A DNA stretch of 64,000 nt from Sporichthya polymorpha DSM 43042 (GTDB lineage Bacteria > Actinomycetota > Actinomycetes > Sporichthyales > Sporichthyaceae). Position numbers and translations under genes: made by a program. The notes under the pieces were generated by a model. It worked only from the letters and a program-made list of their open reading frames with translations. It ran no database searches and had not been told where the DNA came from. Shown here piece after piece: positions 55,461-62,390 of the stretch (the first letter of the stretch is position 1; each line of letters begins with the position of its first letter). Location of the stretch: the NCBI RefSeq assembly GCF_000384115.1, contig NZ_KB913029.1, positions 530,907 through 594,906 of the forward strand. The letters are read 5' to 3'.

Positions 55461-56180
55461 TCAGCGGCGCGCGTGCCGTCCCCGGACCTCGTCCGTCCGG
55501 GTCACGCGACCCTCGCCGTAGCGGAGCCCGCCGGCGGTGAGGTCCAGCTCGACGCGGTCGGGCTCGACGGCGTCGTCGGCGGCCTGCTGGGCGGCCCAGG
55601 CGATGTAGCGCACCCACTCCAGGCTGGAGCCGCGGCTGGCCGCGCTGGAGATCTCCGCCGCCTTCGGGAGGCGGCCGGCGATGGTCTCGTCGAGCATCAG
55701 CGGCTGGACGCCGCCGACGCCGCGCCGGTAGCCGGCGAAGTAGAGCAGGCGGGTGCAGGTGTCGGCGTCGAGGTCGGGCAGCCGGGACGTGGTCCGCAGC
55801 GCGAGGTAGGCCGCGCGCAGGGCCGCGGTGCCGGGGCGCTCGACGCGCAGGCCGGCGAGGGCCGCCTCCAGACGGTCCCCCGCGGGGTCGCCGGCGAGGG
55901 CGCGACCGGCCCGGCGGCGGCCGGAGGCCTGCTCGCCGTCGGTCCACATCAGGACGGCGGCGAGGAGCTGTCGGGCGCTCGCCCGGTCCTCACGCCAGCG
56001 CAGCGCGACGTCGAAGACGTCCTGTCGCCAGACCTGACCGTTCTTCGGGAACCCGGCGGGCCACGCGTCGTCGGGCAGGGCGGAGCGCCACTTCGCCGCG
56101 GGGAGGGCGACCGGCCGCTCCTCCCCGGGCAGGGCACGCAGTCGGTCGGCGGCCGCCCGGGCGCGGCGCCCCGAGCTCAT
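55461..56180 (-). CDS. Possible OGG-fold DNA glycosylase-like protein
   Basis: The 239-residue protein is helical. It has WPAGFPKNGQVWRQDVFDVA at the N-terminus, Arg/Ala-rich helices in the middle and TCTRLLYFAGYRRGVGGVQPLMLDETIAGRLPK towards the C-terminus. The LLYFAG...PLMLD block resembles actinobacterial proteins annotated as 8-oxoguanine-DNA-glycosylase-fold, where similar blocks read KFLYFAG...PLILD. No clear HhH-Lys-Asp catalytic signature is visible, so activity is uncertain. The ATG at 56180 follows GGAG. It is convergent with the PAP2 gene. Confidence 0.5.
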   Translation of the reverse strand: MSSGRRARAAADRLRALPGEERPVALPAAKWRSALPDDAWPAGFPKNGQVWRQDVFDVALRWREDRASARQLLAAVLMWTDGEQASGRRRAGRALAGDPAGDRLEAALAGLRVERPGTAALRAAYLALRTTSRLPDLDADTCTRLLYFAGYRRGVGGVQPLMLDETIAGRLPKAAEISSAASRGSSLEWVRYIAWAAQQAADDAVEPDRVELDLTAGGLRYGEGRVTRTDEVRGRHARR

Positions 56181-56334
56181 GAGGACGACTCCGGACGCGA
56201 GTGACGCACGGTGATCATGAAACGCACGGTAAGAGTCCCGTGCACCCATTGCGACCGCACTGCGCCGTTCGGATGCCCTTTCGGCCGCCTGCGGATTGAT
56301 CGTCCGGAGGGGTGTCCTACGCCACTTCCTGTGC

Positions 56335-56514
56335 TAGCGTCCCTGCCAGGTTGAAGGCGAAGCAGTTCCCCGTACGTTCTTGAAACGCCCACGGAGACAC
56401 ACCTCCGGAGGGCGTTTTGTCTTTCGGGGGCACGTGAAGCCGACGACCTGGGGCCTCGAGGCGAGGTCTGTCAGATCGTGCAGTGCGCACGGCTTTTGAA
56501 GGAGCACATCCAGC
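56335..56514 (+). promoter_or_regulatory. cspA promoter and long leader with a terminator-like hairpin
   Basis: TAGCGT (56335-56340) is a plausible -10 box, giving a leader of about 165 bases. Within it AAACGCCC (56383-56390) pairs with GGGCGTTT (56410-56417), with an inner CGGAG/CTCCG stem, followed by TGTCTTT. This looks like an intrinsic terminator or cold-sensitive attenuator before the coding region. The rest of the 334-bp gap upstream (56181-56334) shows no gene. Confidence 0.55.
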
Positions 56515-56718
56515 ATGACCCAGGGCACCGTGAAGTGGTTCAACGCCGAGAAGGGCTTCGGCTTCATCGCTCAGGACGACGGCGGCGCGGACGTCTTCGT
56601 TCACTACAGCGCCATTCAGTCGAACGGCTACCGGACGCTGGAGGACAACCAGCGGGTGGAGTTCGAGATCACCCAGGGCGCGAAGGGCCCGCAGGCCGAG
56701 AACGTTCGCGCGATCTGA
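56515..56718 (+). CDS. cspA: Cold-shock protein CspA family
   Basis: The 67-residue OB-fold RNA chaperone has RNP1 KGFGFIAQ and RNP2 DVFVHYSAI, with the usual [12 protein letters not shown] start. It melts RNA structure during cold or growth transitions. The long structured leader suggests post-transcriptional control, as in other cspA genes. A strong hairpin follows at 56776-56809. Confidence 0.96.
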   Translation: MTQGTVKWFNAEKGFGFIAQDDGGADVFVHYSAIQSNGYRTLEDNQRVEFEITQGAKGPQAENVRAI

Positions 56719-56775
56719 CCTGCTCACTTCTCTGACCGCCCCGGCCTGCTGGCCAGGCTGAGCGGCAGAACTGCC

Positions 56776-56809
56776 GGAGGGCCGTCACCCGGGTGGGTGG
56801 CGGCCCTCC
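56776..56809 (+). terminator. Terminator hairpin after cspA
   Basis: Arms GGAGGGCCG and CGGCCCTCC enclose a loop that itself pairs CACCC with GGGTG. It lies 57 bp after the cspA stop, without a T-tract. Confidence 0.65.
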
Positions 56810-56975
56810 GCGCGTCCCGGCGCCGTGCGCGCTGCCCCGCACCGCGGGTGTCACCGGCCGCGTCGTCCGCGCGGAGCGGCTCGGCGGCCCCGCCGCCGTG
56901 CCGGGCTCCGCGTCGTGGAGGATCGTCCGGTGGAGTTCGGTCTGTCGCTGCTCGTCCTCGCCTCCGCCGACGGTC

Positions 56976-57152
56976 ATGCCGAAGGCTGAGGCCCGCTCCC
57001 CGCAGGAGAAGGTCGCGGCCAAGATCCGCGCGGGCAAGCTGAAGAAGAAGTGCTGCAAGTCCAAGCCCCGATGCAAGAAGTGCCCCGTCCGCGCCCTGAA
57101 GAAGGCCCGCCGCAAGGCCGAGAAACGCGCCGCGAAGGCCGCCGCCACGTAG
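56976..57152 (+). CDS. Tiny Lys/Arg-rich protein with a CC-x6-C-x2-C motif
   Basis: The 58-residue protein is extremely basic and has one cysteine cluster, KKKCCKSKPRCKKCPVRAL. Small actinobacterial proteins with similar CCxSxPRCxxCPV motifs are widespread and have no known function; the four cysteines could bind zinc or an Fe-S cluster, and the charge suggests nucleic-acid contact. No clear ribosome site precedes the ATG, so the start is moderately sure. It is convergent with the cobalamin-binding-protein gene, sharing the hairpin array at 57151-57220. Confidence 0.7.
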   Translation: MPKAEARSPQEKVAAKIRAGKLKKKCCKSKPRCKKCPVRALKKARRKAEKRAAKAAAT

Positions 57153-57220
57153 GGGTGTCACCCTTTCTGGCGCCAGAAAAGGGTGACACCCCTTACTGCG
57201 CAGTAAGGGGTGTCACCCTT
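57151..57220. repeat. Overlapping long palindromes with TGWCA centres; bidirectional terminator that also encodes a gene tail
   Basis: Three alternating units of AGGGGTGTCACCCTTTC or its complement build two overlapping palindromes. At 57151-57193 the arms meet at GGCGCC with one extra base. At 57179-57220 the palindrome is a perfect 42 bp meeting at CTGCGCAG. The element separates convergent genes. The minus-strand gene stops at 57193, so its last codons (VTPLTAQ) come from the repeat. Confidence 0.85.
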
Positions 57221-58281
57221 TCTTTTCCACAGGCGAGCAAGGTCCGCGTCCGCGACCAGTCGGCCTCGGCGACGTCGGTCGCGGTGCCGGTCGCGGTGCC
57301 GGTCACGGTGACGAGGACGGCGTCGAGGGCGTCGAGGCCGAGGCGGACGGCGGCGGCGGGGACGCCGCGGGCGGTGAGGATCTCGGCGAGCCAGCCGACG
57401 AAGTCGGTGAACAGCTCGACGTCGTCGAGGAACAGCGCGGTGGTGAGGAAGTCGAGGATGTAGCCGATGTCCTCGACGGTCCGGGCGCGCTGCTCGGAGT
57501 CGTAGGCGGCCATCGGGGGGAAGACGCGGGCGAGTTCGGCCATCGTCGCGTCGACGAGGTCGCCGTGGGCGGCGCGGAGCCGGACGTGGGCGTCGTCGGG
57601 GTGCTCGAGCGGCGGAGCTTGGTCGGTGAACGACGGCCAGGCGTCGGACTCGATGAGCTCGAGCGCGGCGGTCGGGTCGGGGGCCCATCCGTTGGCGCCG
57701 AGGGCGAGCGCCCACCGGCCGTCGGGGCCGAAGCCACGGCCGCCGGCGAGGACGGGTACGCCGGCGCCGCGCGCGGCCTCGATCATCCGCCGGGCGCGCT
57801 GCAGCGAGGTCGAGACCGAGCAGGAGAGCGCGACGAGGTCCGGGCCGAGGTCGTGCAGGTACGAGACCAGGTGCGGCGTCGGAACCGAGGCGCCGAGGTA
57901 GGAGACGTCCCAGCCGGACAGGCGCAGCGACTCCGAGAGGATCCGCGCGGGCAGCGCGTGCCACTCCCCCTCCACGCAGGTGACGACGATCCGCCCGCGG
58001 GCCGGCCCGGCGGCGGTGCGCGCGCCGAGGGCGGCGACGACGTCCTCGCTGATGCTCGTGGCGACGTGCTCGCGGGCGACGCCCCAGCTGTTGGTGGCCC
58101 ACTGCCGGCCGACCTCGAGCTGGGCGGGTCGGACGAGCTCGTCGAAGATGCGGATCGCCGGGACGCCCCGCTCGAGCTCGCCGAGGGCGGCGGCGACGGC
58201 GGCGGTCCGGTCGCCCCGGCTCAGGGCGTCCCAGTACCGGTCGCGGACGTCGGCGGACAGCGCGGCCTCGGTCACGGTCAC
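57193..58281 (-). CDS. Cobalamin-binding (B12) sensor protein with photoreceptor-type motifs
   Basis: The 362-residue protein has an N-terminal four-helix bundle (about 10-90) with Trp61-x9-Glu71-His72, the Wx9EH motif that caps adenosylcobalamin in CarH/LitR photoreceptors. A Rossmann-like B12 domain (about 96-210) has the probable lower ligand His108 in EGEWHAL, LSCSVST and LAGGRGFG. A further helical domain (about 235-325, DIGYILDFLTTALFLDDVELFTDFVGWLAEIL) has no HTH; it may be globin-like, as in photocobilins. Its GTG overlaps the phosphatase stop (GTGA), tying it to the partner-switching operon. The last residues derive from a repeat. Confidence 0.85.
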   Translation of the reverse strand: MTVTEAALSADVRDRYWDALSRGDRTAAVAAALGELERGVPAIRIFDELVRPAQLEVGRQWATNSWGVAREHVATSISEDVVAALGARTAAGPARGRIVVTCVEGEWHALPARILSESLRLSGWDVSYLGASVPTPHLVSYLHDLGPDLVALSCSVSTSLQRARRMIEAARGAGVPVLAGGRGFGPDGRWALALGANGWAPDPTAALELIESDAWPSFTDQAPPLEHPDDAHVRLRAAHGDLVDATMAELARVFPPMAAYDSEQRARTVEDIGYILDFLTTALFLDDVELFTDFVGWLAEILTARGVPAAAVRLGLDALDAVLVTVTGTATGTATDVAEADWSRTRTLLACGKERVTPLTAQ

Positions 58282-59477
58282 GCGTCCTCCGCCCGCAACG
58301 CGAGCAACGCGATGTCGTCGTGGGACCGGCCGTCGAGGTACTCCAGGACGAGCTGCTCGATCCGCTCGGTGATCGCCTGCGCCGTCATGTCGACGCAGTC
58401 GCCGACCATCGCGGCCAGCCGGGTCGACCCGAGGAGCTGGTCCCCGACGCGCGCCTCGGTGACGCCGTCGGTGTAGAGCAGCAACGTCTCTCCCGGCTCG
58501 AGCTCGACCGTGGTGCCGCGGAAGCGCGCCTCGCGCAGCATGCCGACGATCATGCCGGTCGTCTCGACGGTCTGCACCGTCCCGTCCCGACGGAGGAGCA
58601 ACGGCGGCGGGTGCCCGCCGGTCGCGAGGTGCACGGTGACGCCGCCGTCGCGGCGGGCGAACCGGCCGTGGACGACCGAGAGGAACTTCGAGCCGTCGAC
58701 GGCGAGCATCGCGTCGTTGAGGACGGTCAGGGTCCGGACGGGGTCGGTCTCGACGAGCGCCGCGGTGCGCAGCGACTGCCGGGCCTGCCCGGTGAGGACG
58801 GCGGCGTTGACACCCTTGCCGCAGACGTCGCCGATGTCGAACGCCCACGCCCCGCCGCAGGGGTAGACCTGGTAGAAGTCGCCGCCGATCGCGGTCGCCT
58901 GCTGAGCGGGCCGGTACCGCGCCCCGAGCTCGACGCCCTCGACGTCGGGCAGGTCGGGCGGTAGCAGCGCGGCGCGCAGGGTGCTCGCGAGCGCGGCCCG
59001 CTCCTCGTAGATCCGGGCCGACGCGACGGCGAGCGCGGCCCGCTGGGCGAGGGCGTCGGTCATGGCGTCGAGAACAGCCGCCTCGTCGCCGAGGGCGTCG
59101 GTGCGCCGGGCGAGCACGAGCGCGCCGGTCACCGACCCGTACGCGTGCAGGGGGACGGTGATCAGCTCGGCCGGGGCGTCGGCCAGTTCCTTGGCCAGGG
59201 CGGGGTCGGCGCCGAGTTCTTCGAGGAGACCGGGGTCGTCCAGCGGCCGCGAGCCGGGGTGCTGGGCGGCGGCGGGGATCGTGGTCGTCGTGTGCTCGCG
59301 CGGCGCCCCCGTCCCGACGCAGACCACGCGGTGCACGGAACCGTCGGGCGCGAGGACGGCACCCCACGCGGCGAGGCGCGGGACGGCGAGGGTGACGACG
59401 CGGCCGAGCGTCCGGCGCAGGTTCAGCGTCCCCGCCAGCGCCAGTCCGGCGTCGGCGGCGAAGCGGTCGACGCTCAG
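58278..59477 (-). CDS. GAF-PP2C (SpoIIE/RsbU-type) serine phosphatase, probable CTG start
   Basis: The C-terminal PP2C domain (about 170-395) has metal-binding motifs IGGDFYQVY and DIGDVCGKG, then GGHPPPLL, LYTDGVTEAR and SHDDIALLAL. It would dephosphorylate the STAS antagonist. The N-terminal GAF-like domain begins LALAGTLNLRRTLGRVVTLAVP, upstream of the first GTG (59336). The open frame has no ATG, GTG or TTG upstream of that point until it enters the RsbW gene; a CTG at 59477 overlaps the RsbW stop as CTGA, exactly like the other junctions in this operon. That gives 399 residues; starting at 59336 would cut the GAF domain. Confidence 0.85.
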   Translation of the reverse strand: MSVDRFAADAGLALAGTLNLRRTLGRVVTLAVPRLAAWGAVLAPDGSVHRVVCVGTGAPREHTTTTIPAAAQHPGSRPLDDPGLLEELGADPALAKELADAPAELITVPLHAYGSVTGALVLARRTDALGDEAAVLDAMTDALAQRAALAVASARIYEERAALASTLRAALLPPDLPDVEGVELGARYRPAQQATAIGGDFYQVYPCGGAWAFDIGDVCGKGVNAAVLTGQARQSLRTAALVETDPVRTLTVLNDAMLAVDGSKFLSVVHGRFARRDGGVTVHLATGGHPPPLLLRRDGTVQTVETTGMIVGMLREARFRGTTVELEPGETLLLYTDGVTEARVGDQLLGSTRLAAMVGDCVDMTAQAITERIEQLVLEYLDGRSHDDIALLALRAEDA

Positions 59478-59956
59478 CCGACGCCCGCCTTCGAGGAGCC
59501 CTCGGCCTGGCCGGCGGCGGGAGCCGGGCGGTGCAGGGAGAACAGGTCGGCGTCGGCGGTCGCGCTGTCGGGCAGCATCAGGCTGAACCAGACGGCCTTG
59601 CCGCCGGCGCGGGCCTCGATGCCCCAGTCGTCGGAGACGGCGGCGACGATCTTCAGGCCGCGGCCGGACTCGGCGAAATCCTCGTCCAGCGGGACGAACG
59701 GGCGATGCAGCATGGGCTCGCCGTCGGCGATCGAGATCGTGACCCGGTCGGCGGCCGAGATGGAGAGGGTGACGTCGGTCCGCGCGTGCCGGACCGCGTT
59801 GGCGATCAGCTCACTGACGCCCAGCTCGGCGTCCTCGACGAGGCGCGCGAGGTCCCACTCCAGCAGGGTGTCGCGCACGAAGTGCCGCCCGTGCGTCACC
59901 GACAGCAGGTCGGCGCTCAGCAGGAGCCGTCGTTCTCGGAAGGGGGTACTGCTCAT
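59474..59956 (-). CDS. RsbW-type anti-sigma factor/serine kinase (HATPase_c)
   Basis: The 160-residue GHKL ATPase has N-box ELGVSELIANAVRHA with the Mg-ATP asparagine, IADGEP and G-box ESGRGLKIVAAVSDDWG. Such proteins bind a sigma-B/F factor and phosphorylate the STAS antagonist. The C-terminal 30 residues (HRPAPAAGQAEGSSKAG) are a disordered tail. The ATG overlaps the STAS stop (ATGA) and its stop overlaps the phosphatase start (CTGA). No sigma gene lies in the operon, so the partner sigma factor must be elsewhere. Confidence 0.9.
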   Translation of the reverse strand: MSSTPFRERRLLLSADLLSVTHGRHFVRDTLLEWDLARLVEDAELGVSELIANAVRHARTDVTLSISAADRVTISIADGEPMLHRPFVPLDEDFAESGRGLKIVAAVSDDWGIEARAGGKAVWFSLMLPDSATADADLFSLHRPAPAAGQAEGSSKAGVG

Positions 59957-60345
59957 CTCGTCCGTCCGTCCTCGACTGCGAGGGCTTCGCCACCGTGCCG
60001 CTCGTGGCCGCGCATCGCCGCTTCGACCGAGCCGAACTGGGGGAACAGCTCGGTCAACCCGCAGATCTCGATCACCCGCCGAATGACGTGGTGGGTGTAG
60101 ACCAGGCGGACCCACCCGTCCCGGGCCGCCGCTTCGCGGTGACCGGCCACCAGCGCCCGCACCACGGAGGAGTCGATGAACGAGACGTTGAGCATGTCGA
60201 TGACCAGGTGACCGTCGCCGGCCTGCAGGTGCGCGAGCAGCGACTCCTCCAGCTGCTCGTCGGCCGCGTCCCACTCCCCGGTCAGGGCGAGGACCGGCGG
60301 TCCCGCCTCCACCGGGCGCGTGACCAGGACCTGACCCATCTCCAC
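59953..60345 (-). CDS. STAS-domain anti-sigma factor antagonist
   Basis: The 130-residue SpoIIAA/RsbV-like protein has ALTGEWDAADE and the phosphoacceptor region MLNVSFIDSSVVRALV, with Ser59 or Ser60 after Asp58. The glycine normally following the serines is valine here. The last 20 or so residues extend beyond the fold. Unphosphorylated, it would sequester the RsbW-like kinase and free a sigma factor. First gene of the four-gene operon; AGAGGTGGAG precedes its ATG, and a SigF-like promoter lies 26 bp upstream. Confidence 0.9.
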   Translation of the reverse strand: MEMGQVLVTRPVEAGPPVLALTGEWDAADEQLEESLLAHLQAGDGHLVIDMLNVSFIDSSVVRALVAGHREAAARDGWVRLVYTHHVIRRVIEICGLTELFPQFGSVEAAMRGHERHGGEALAVEDGRTR

Positions 60346-60370
60346 CTCTCGTTGCCGTACCGGTCGGTCC

Positions 60371-60396
60371 TACCCCTCGCGGCGGATTGCCGAACC
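60371..60396 (-). promoter_or_regulatory. SigF/SigB-like promoter of the partner-switching operon
   Basis: On the minus strand GGTTC (60392-60396) and GGGTA (60371-60375) are separated by 16 bp, close to the mycobacterial SigF consensus GGTTT-N15-17-GGGTA. The expected transcription start is about 15-20 bases before the STAS start codon. Confidence 0.6.
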
Positions 60397-60481
60397 TGTG
60401 AAACGGGTGACAGCGCCGAGCCTACGGGGCGCTGACCTGCGGCTCCAGGGCATCAGGGCGCCGGTCGGGTAACCAGGAGGG

Positions 60482-61024
60482 ATGACGACGATCCGGAGCG
60501 CCGGACACGGCACGGCGACGCAGGACGAGCTCACGGAGCTGTTCCGCGGAGCCGGGATCACGCACGTGGTGGACGTCCGGCGGTTCCCGGGCAGTCGACG
60601 GCACCCGCACGTCGGGCGGGACCGGATGACGGAGTGGCTGCCGGCGGCGAGCATCGACTACCGGTGGGTCGCCGAGCTCGGCGGCCGCCGGCGGCCGGAC
60701 CCGGACTCGACGCACGTCGGCCTGCGCAACCTGCAGTTCCGCGCGTACGCCGACCACATGGAGACGGCGGAGTTCGCGGCGGCGGTCGACGACCTGCTGG
60801 GGCTCGCGCACGCGGCGTCCGTGCTGGTGATGTGCTCGGAGTCGGTGTGGTGGCGCTGTCACCGCCGGCTGCTCGCCGACCACCTGGTGCTGGTGTCCGG
60901 GGTGGCGGTCGAGCACCTGTTCCACGACGGCCGGCTCGCGGACCACCCGGTGACGCCCGGCGCCCGGCCCGCCGGGGACCACGTCGTCTACGACGCGGTC
61001 CCGGACGAGCCCGGGGATCCCTGA
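60482..61024 (+). CDS. DUF488 domain protein
   Basis: The 180-residue protein belongs to DUF488: TIRSAGHGTATQDELTELFRGAGITHVVDVRRFPGSRRHPH, AELGGRR in the middle and VLVMCSESVWWRCHRRLLADHL at the end. Conserved Arg, His and Cys residues in these blocks suggest an enzyme or nucleic-acid-binding protein, but the function is unknown. GGAGGG precedes the ATG. It is divergent from the STAS operon and could share its control region. Confidence 0.88.
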   Translation: MTTIRSAGHGTATQDELTELFRGAGITHVVDVRRFPGSRRHPHVGRDRMTEWLPAASIDYRWVAELGGRRRPDPDSTHVGLRNLQFRAYADHMETAEFAAAVDDLLGLAHAASVLVMCSESVWWRCHRRLLADHLVLVSGVAVEHLFHDGRLADHPVTPGARPAGDHVVYDAVPDEPGDP

Positions 61025-61050
61025 CCAGCTCGGCGGCGTAGCTTGCGCGC

Positions 61051-61410
61051 ATGGATGCGGACACTCCCCGGGTACTGGTCAACACGCGCCGGCTGGAGCC
61101 GACGGTCACGGCCGGAGCGGCCTGGAAGCTGCAGGAGAGCCGGCGCGACCTCGACTCGAACGTCATCGTCCTGCCGCCCGGCGGCGGGATCGACGCGCAC
61201 GACGGCCCGCCGCTCGACGTCCTGGTGCACGTTCTCGCCGGGTCCGGGGAGCTCGGGACCGACGGCGAACCGGTCGCGCTTGAGCCGGGCGCGTTGGTGT
61301 GGCTGCCGCGCGGGTCGCGGCGCCAGTTCACCGCGGGGCCGGAGGGGTTGCGCTACCTGACTGTCCATCAGCGTCGGCAGGCCCTGACCTTGGAGCCGTT
61401 CTCGGGGTAA
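61051..61410 (+). CDS. Cupin-domain protein
   Basis: The 119-residue single-domain cupin has DAHDGPPLDVLVHVLAGSGEL as cupin motif 1 (one His and acidic ligand changes) and PGALVWLPRGSRRQF as motif 2, where the usual metal histidine is Arg. Metal binding is therefore doubtful, and it may be a small-ligand-binding protein. The ATG lies 6 bases after TAGCTT (61039-61044) without a ribosome site, indicating a leaderless transcript. Confidence 0.8.
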   Translation: MDADTPRVLVNTRRLEPTVTAGAAWKLQESRRDLDSNVIVLPPGGGIDAHDGPPLDVLVHVLAGSGELGTDGEPVALEPGALVWLPRGSRRQFTAGPEGLRYLTVHQRRQALTLEPFSG

Positions 61411-61487
61411 GACCGACCCCTTTCTAAAACACAATCTCATTGACGGAAGAGGTCCGTCCGAGGACTGTGTTCAGGAAAGGACGCTCC

Positions 61488-61949
61488 ATGACCACGACCA
61501 GCGGCCGGCCCGCGCCCACCACGCGCGACCGGCTGATGACGGACCGGGACGCCGGGTTCGAGGCGTTCTGGATGCTCCGTCTCGCGTTCACCGTCGCCCC
61601 GATCGCGTTCGGGCTCGACAAGTTCTTCGACATCCTCGTCGAGTGGGAGATCTACCTCGCCGACGACCTCGTCCGGTGGCTCCCCGGGGACGCGACCGAG
61701 CTGATGTACGCGGTCGGCGTCATCGAGATCGTCGCGGGCGTCGCGGTGTTCCTGCGCCCGCGCTTCGGCTCGCTCCTCGTCGCCGCGTGGCTCCTGGGCA
61801 TCATCGTCAACCTGCTGGTGGTGAACGACTTCTACGACGTCGCCCTCCGCGACTTCGGCCTCCTCCTCGCCGCCCTCACCCTCGCCCGCCTCGCCGCGAA
61901 GTACGACCCCGACCCCCTCCTCACCCGGCCGGCGATTCTCCGTCACTGA
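61488..61949 (+). CDS. DoxX-like four-TM membrane protein
   Basis: The 153-residue protein has a short polar N-terminus and four TM segments: about 28-48 (RLAFTVAPIAFGLDKFF), 68-87, 92-110 and 115-135. The first helix with GLDKFFD resembles the DoxX/SURF4 superfamily, some of whose members act in redox or membrane stress. AGGAAAGG precedes the ATG. Its 3' end overlaps the convergent EthD gene by 29 bp. Function unknown. Confidence 0.7.
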   Translation: MTTTSGRPAPTTRDRLMTDRDAGFEAFWMLRLAFTVAPIAFGLDKFFDILVEWEIYLADDLVRWLPGDATELMYAVGVIEIVAGVAVFLRPRFGSLLVAAWLLGIIVNLLVVNDFYDVALRDFGLLLAALTLARLAAKYDPDPLLTRPAILRH

Positions 61950-62325
61950 GACCGTCCCCGAGGACCACGGACTCCTCGGTGAAGAAGATCGGCGAGTGCG
62001 CGAGGTCGATGAAGCGGCGCTCGTCCTCCAGCAGCGCCCGCCCGGCCGCCCGCCCGGCCAGGTCGGCCTGCACCGCGGCGAGATCCTCGACGCTGTCCCA
62101 CCAGAGCTCCGCGACCCCGTCGAACGGCGCGCCGCCCGGCCACCGCGCCTCGACCGCCGGCGCCAACCGCGGGTCGGTGACCCCGAGGCTCTGGACGTAT
62201 CGCCGGATCCGCAGCGTCTCCGCGTGGGCCCGCACCAGCGGCGCGTGCTCCTCCCGCCAGTACCGCGCGAACTCGGTGTGGCTCAGCGATTCCCGGCGCC
62301 GCAGACAGAAGACGAGCTTGATCAC
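61921..62325 (-). CDS. EthD-family dimeric α+β barrel protein
   Basis: The 134-residue protein has the EthD pattern: IKLVFCLRRRESLSHTEFARYWREEHAPLVR, the RRYVQSLG strand, PFDGVAELWWDSVEDL and a C-terminal FFTEESVV. EthD proteins are small ferredoxin-like dimers often found with oxidative catabolic pathways. Starts at GTG. A long palindrome lies just upstream (62337-62375). No catabolic genes are nearby, so its role is unknown. Confidence 0.83.
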   Translation of the reverse strand: MIKLVFCLRRRESLSHTEFARYWREEHAPLVRAHAETLRIRRYVQSLGVTDPRLAPAVEARWPGGAPFDGVAELWWDSVEDLAAVQADLAGRAAGRALLEDERRFIDLAHSPIFFTEESVVLGDGLSDGESPAG

Positions 62326-62336
62326 CCGCCCAGCGT

Positions 62337-62375
62337 CCCATCCCCACTGGAGATGACATCTCCAGTGGGGATGGG
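62337..62375. repeat. 18-bp-arm palindrome with GAC centre
   Basis: Arms CCCATCCCCACTGGAGAT and ATCTCCAGTGGGGATGGG flank GAC, and GGAGATGTC recurs once more at 62378-62386. It lies between the permease stop and the EthD start, so it could end the permease transcript or act as an operator. Its centre TGACA matches that of the palindromes at 12148 and 57151. Confidence 0.85.
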
Positions 62376-62390
62376 GTGGAGATGTCCTCG

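Noticed and set aside
59474-60274. Longer RsbW-type protein starting inside the STAS gene
   Set aside because: The upstream part is a frame shadow of the STAS gene; the ATG at 59956 with an ATGA overlap fits the family.
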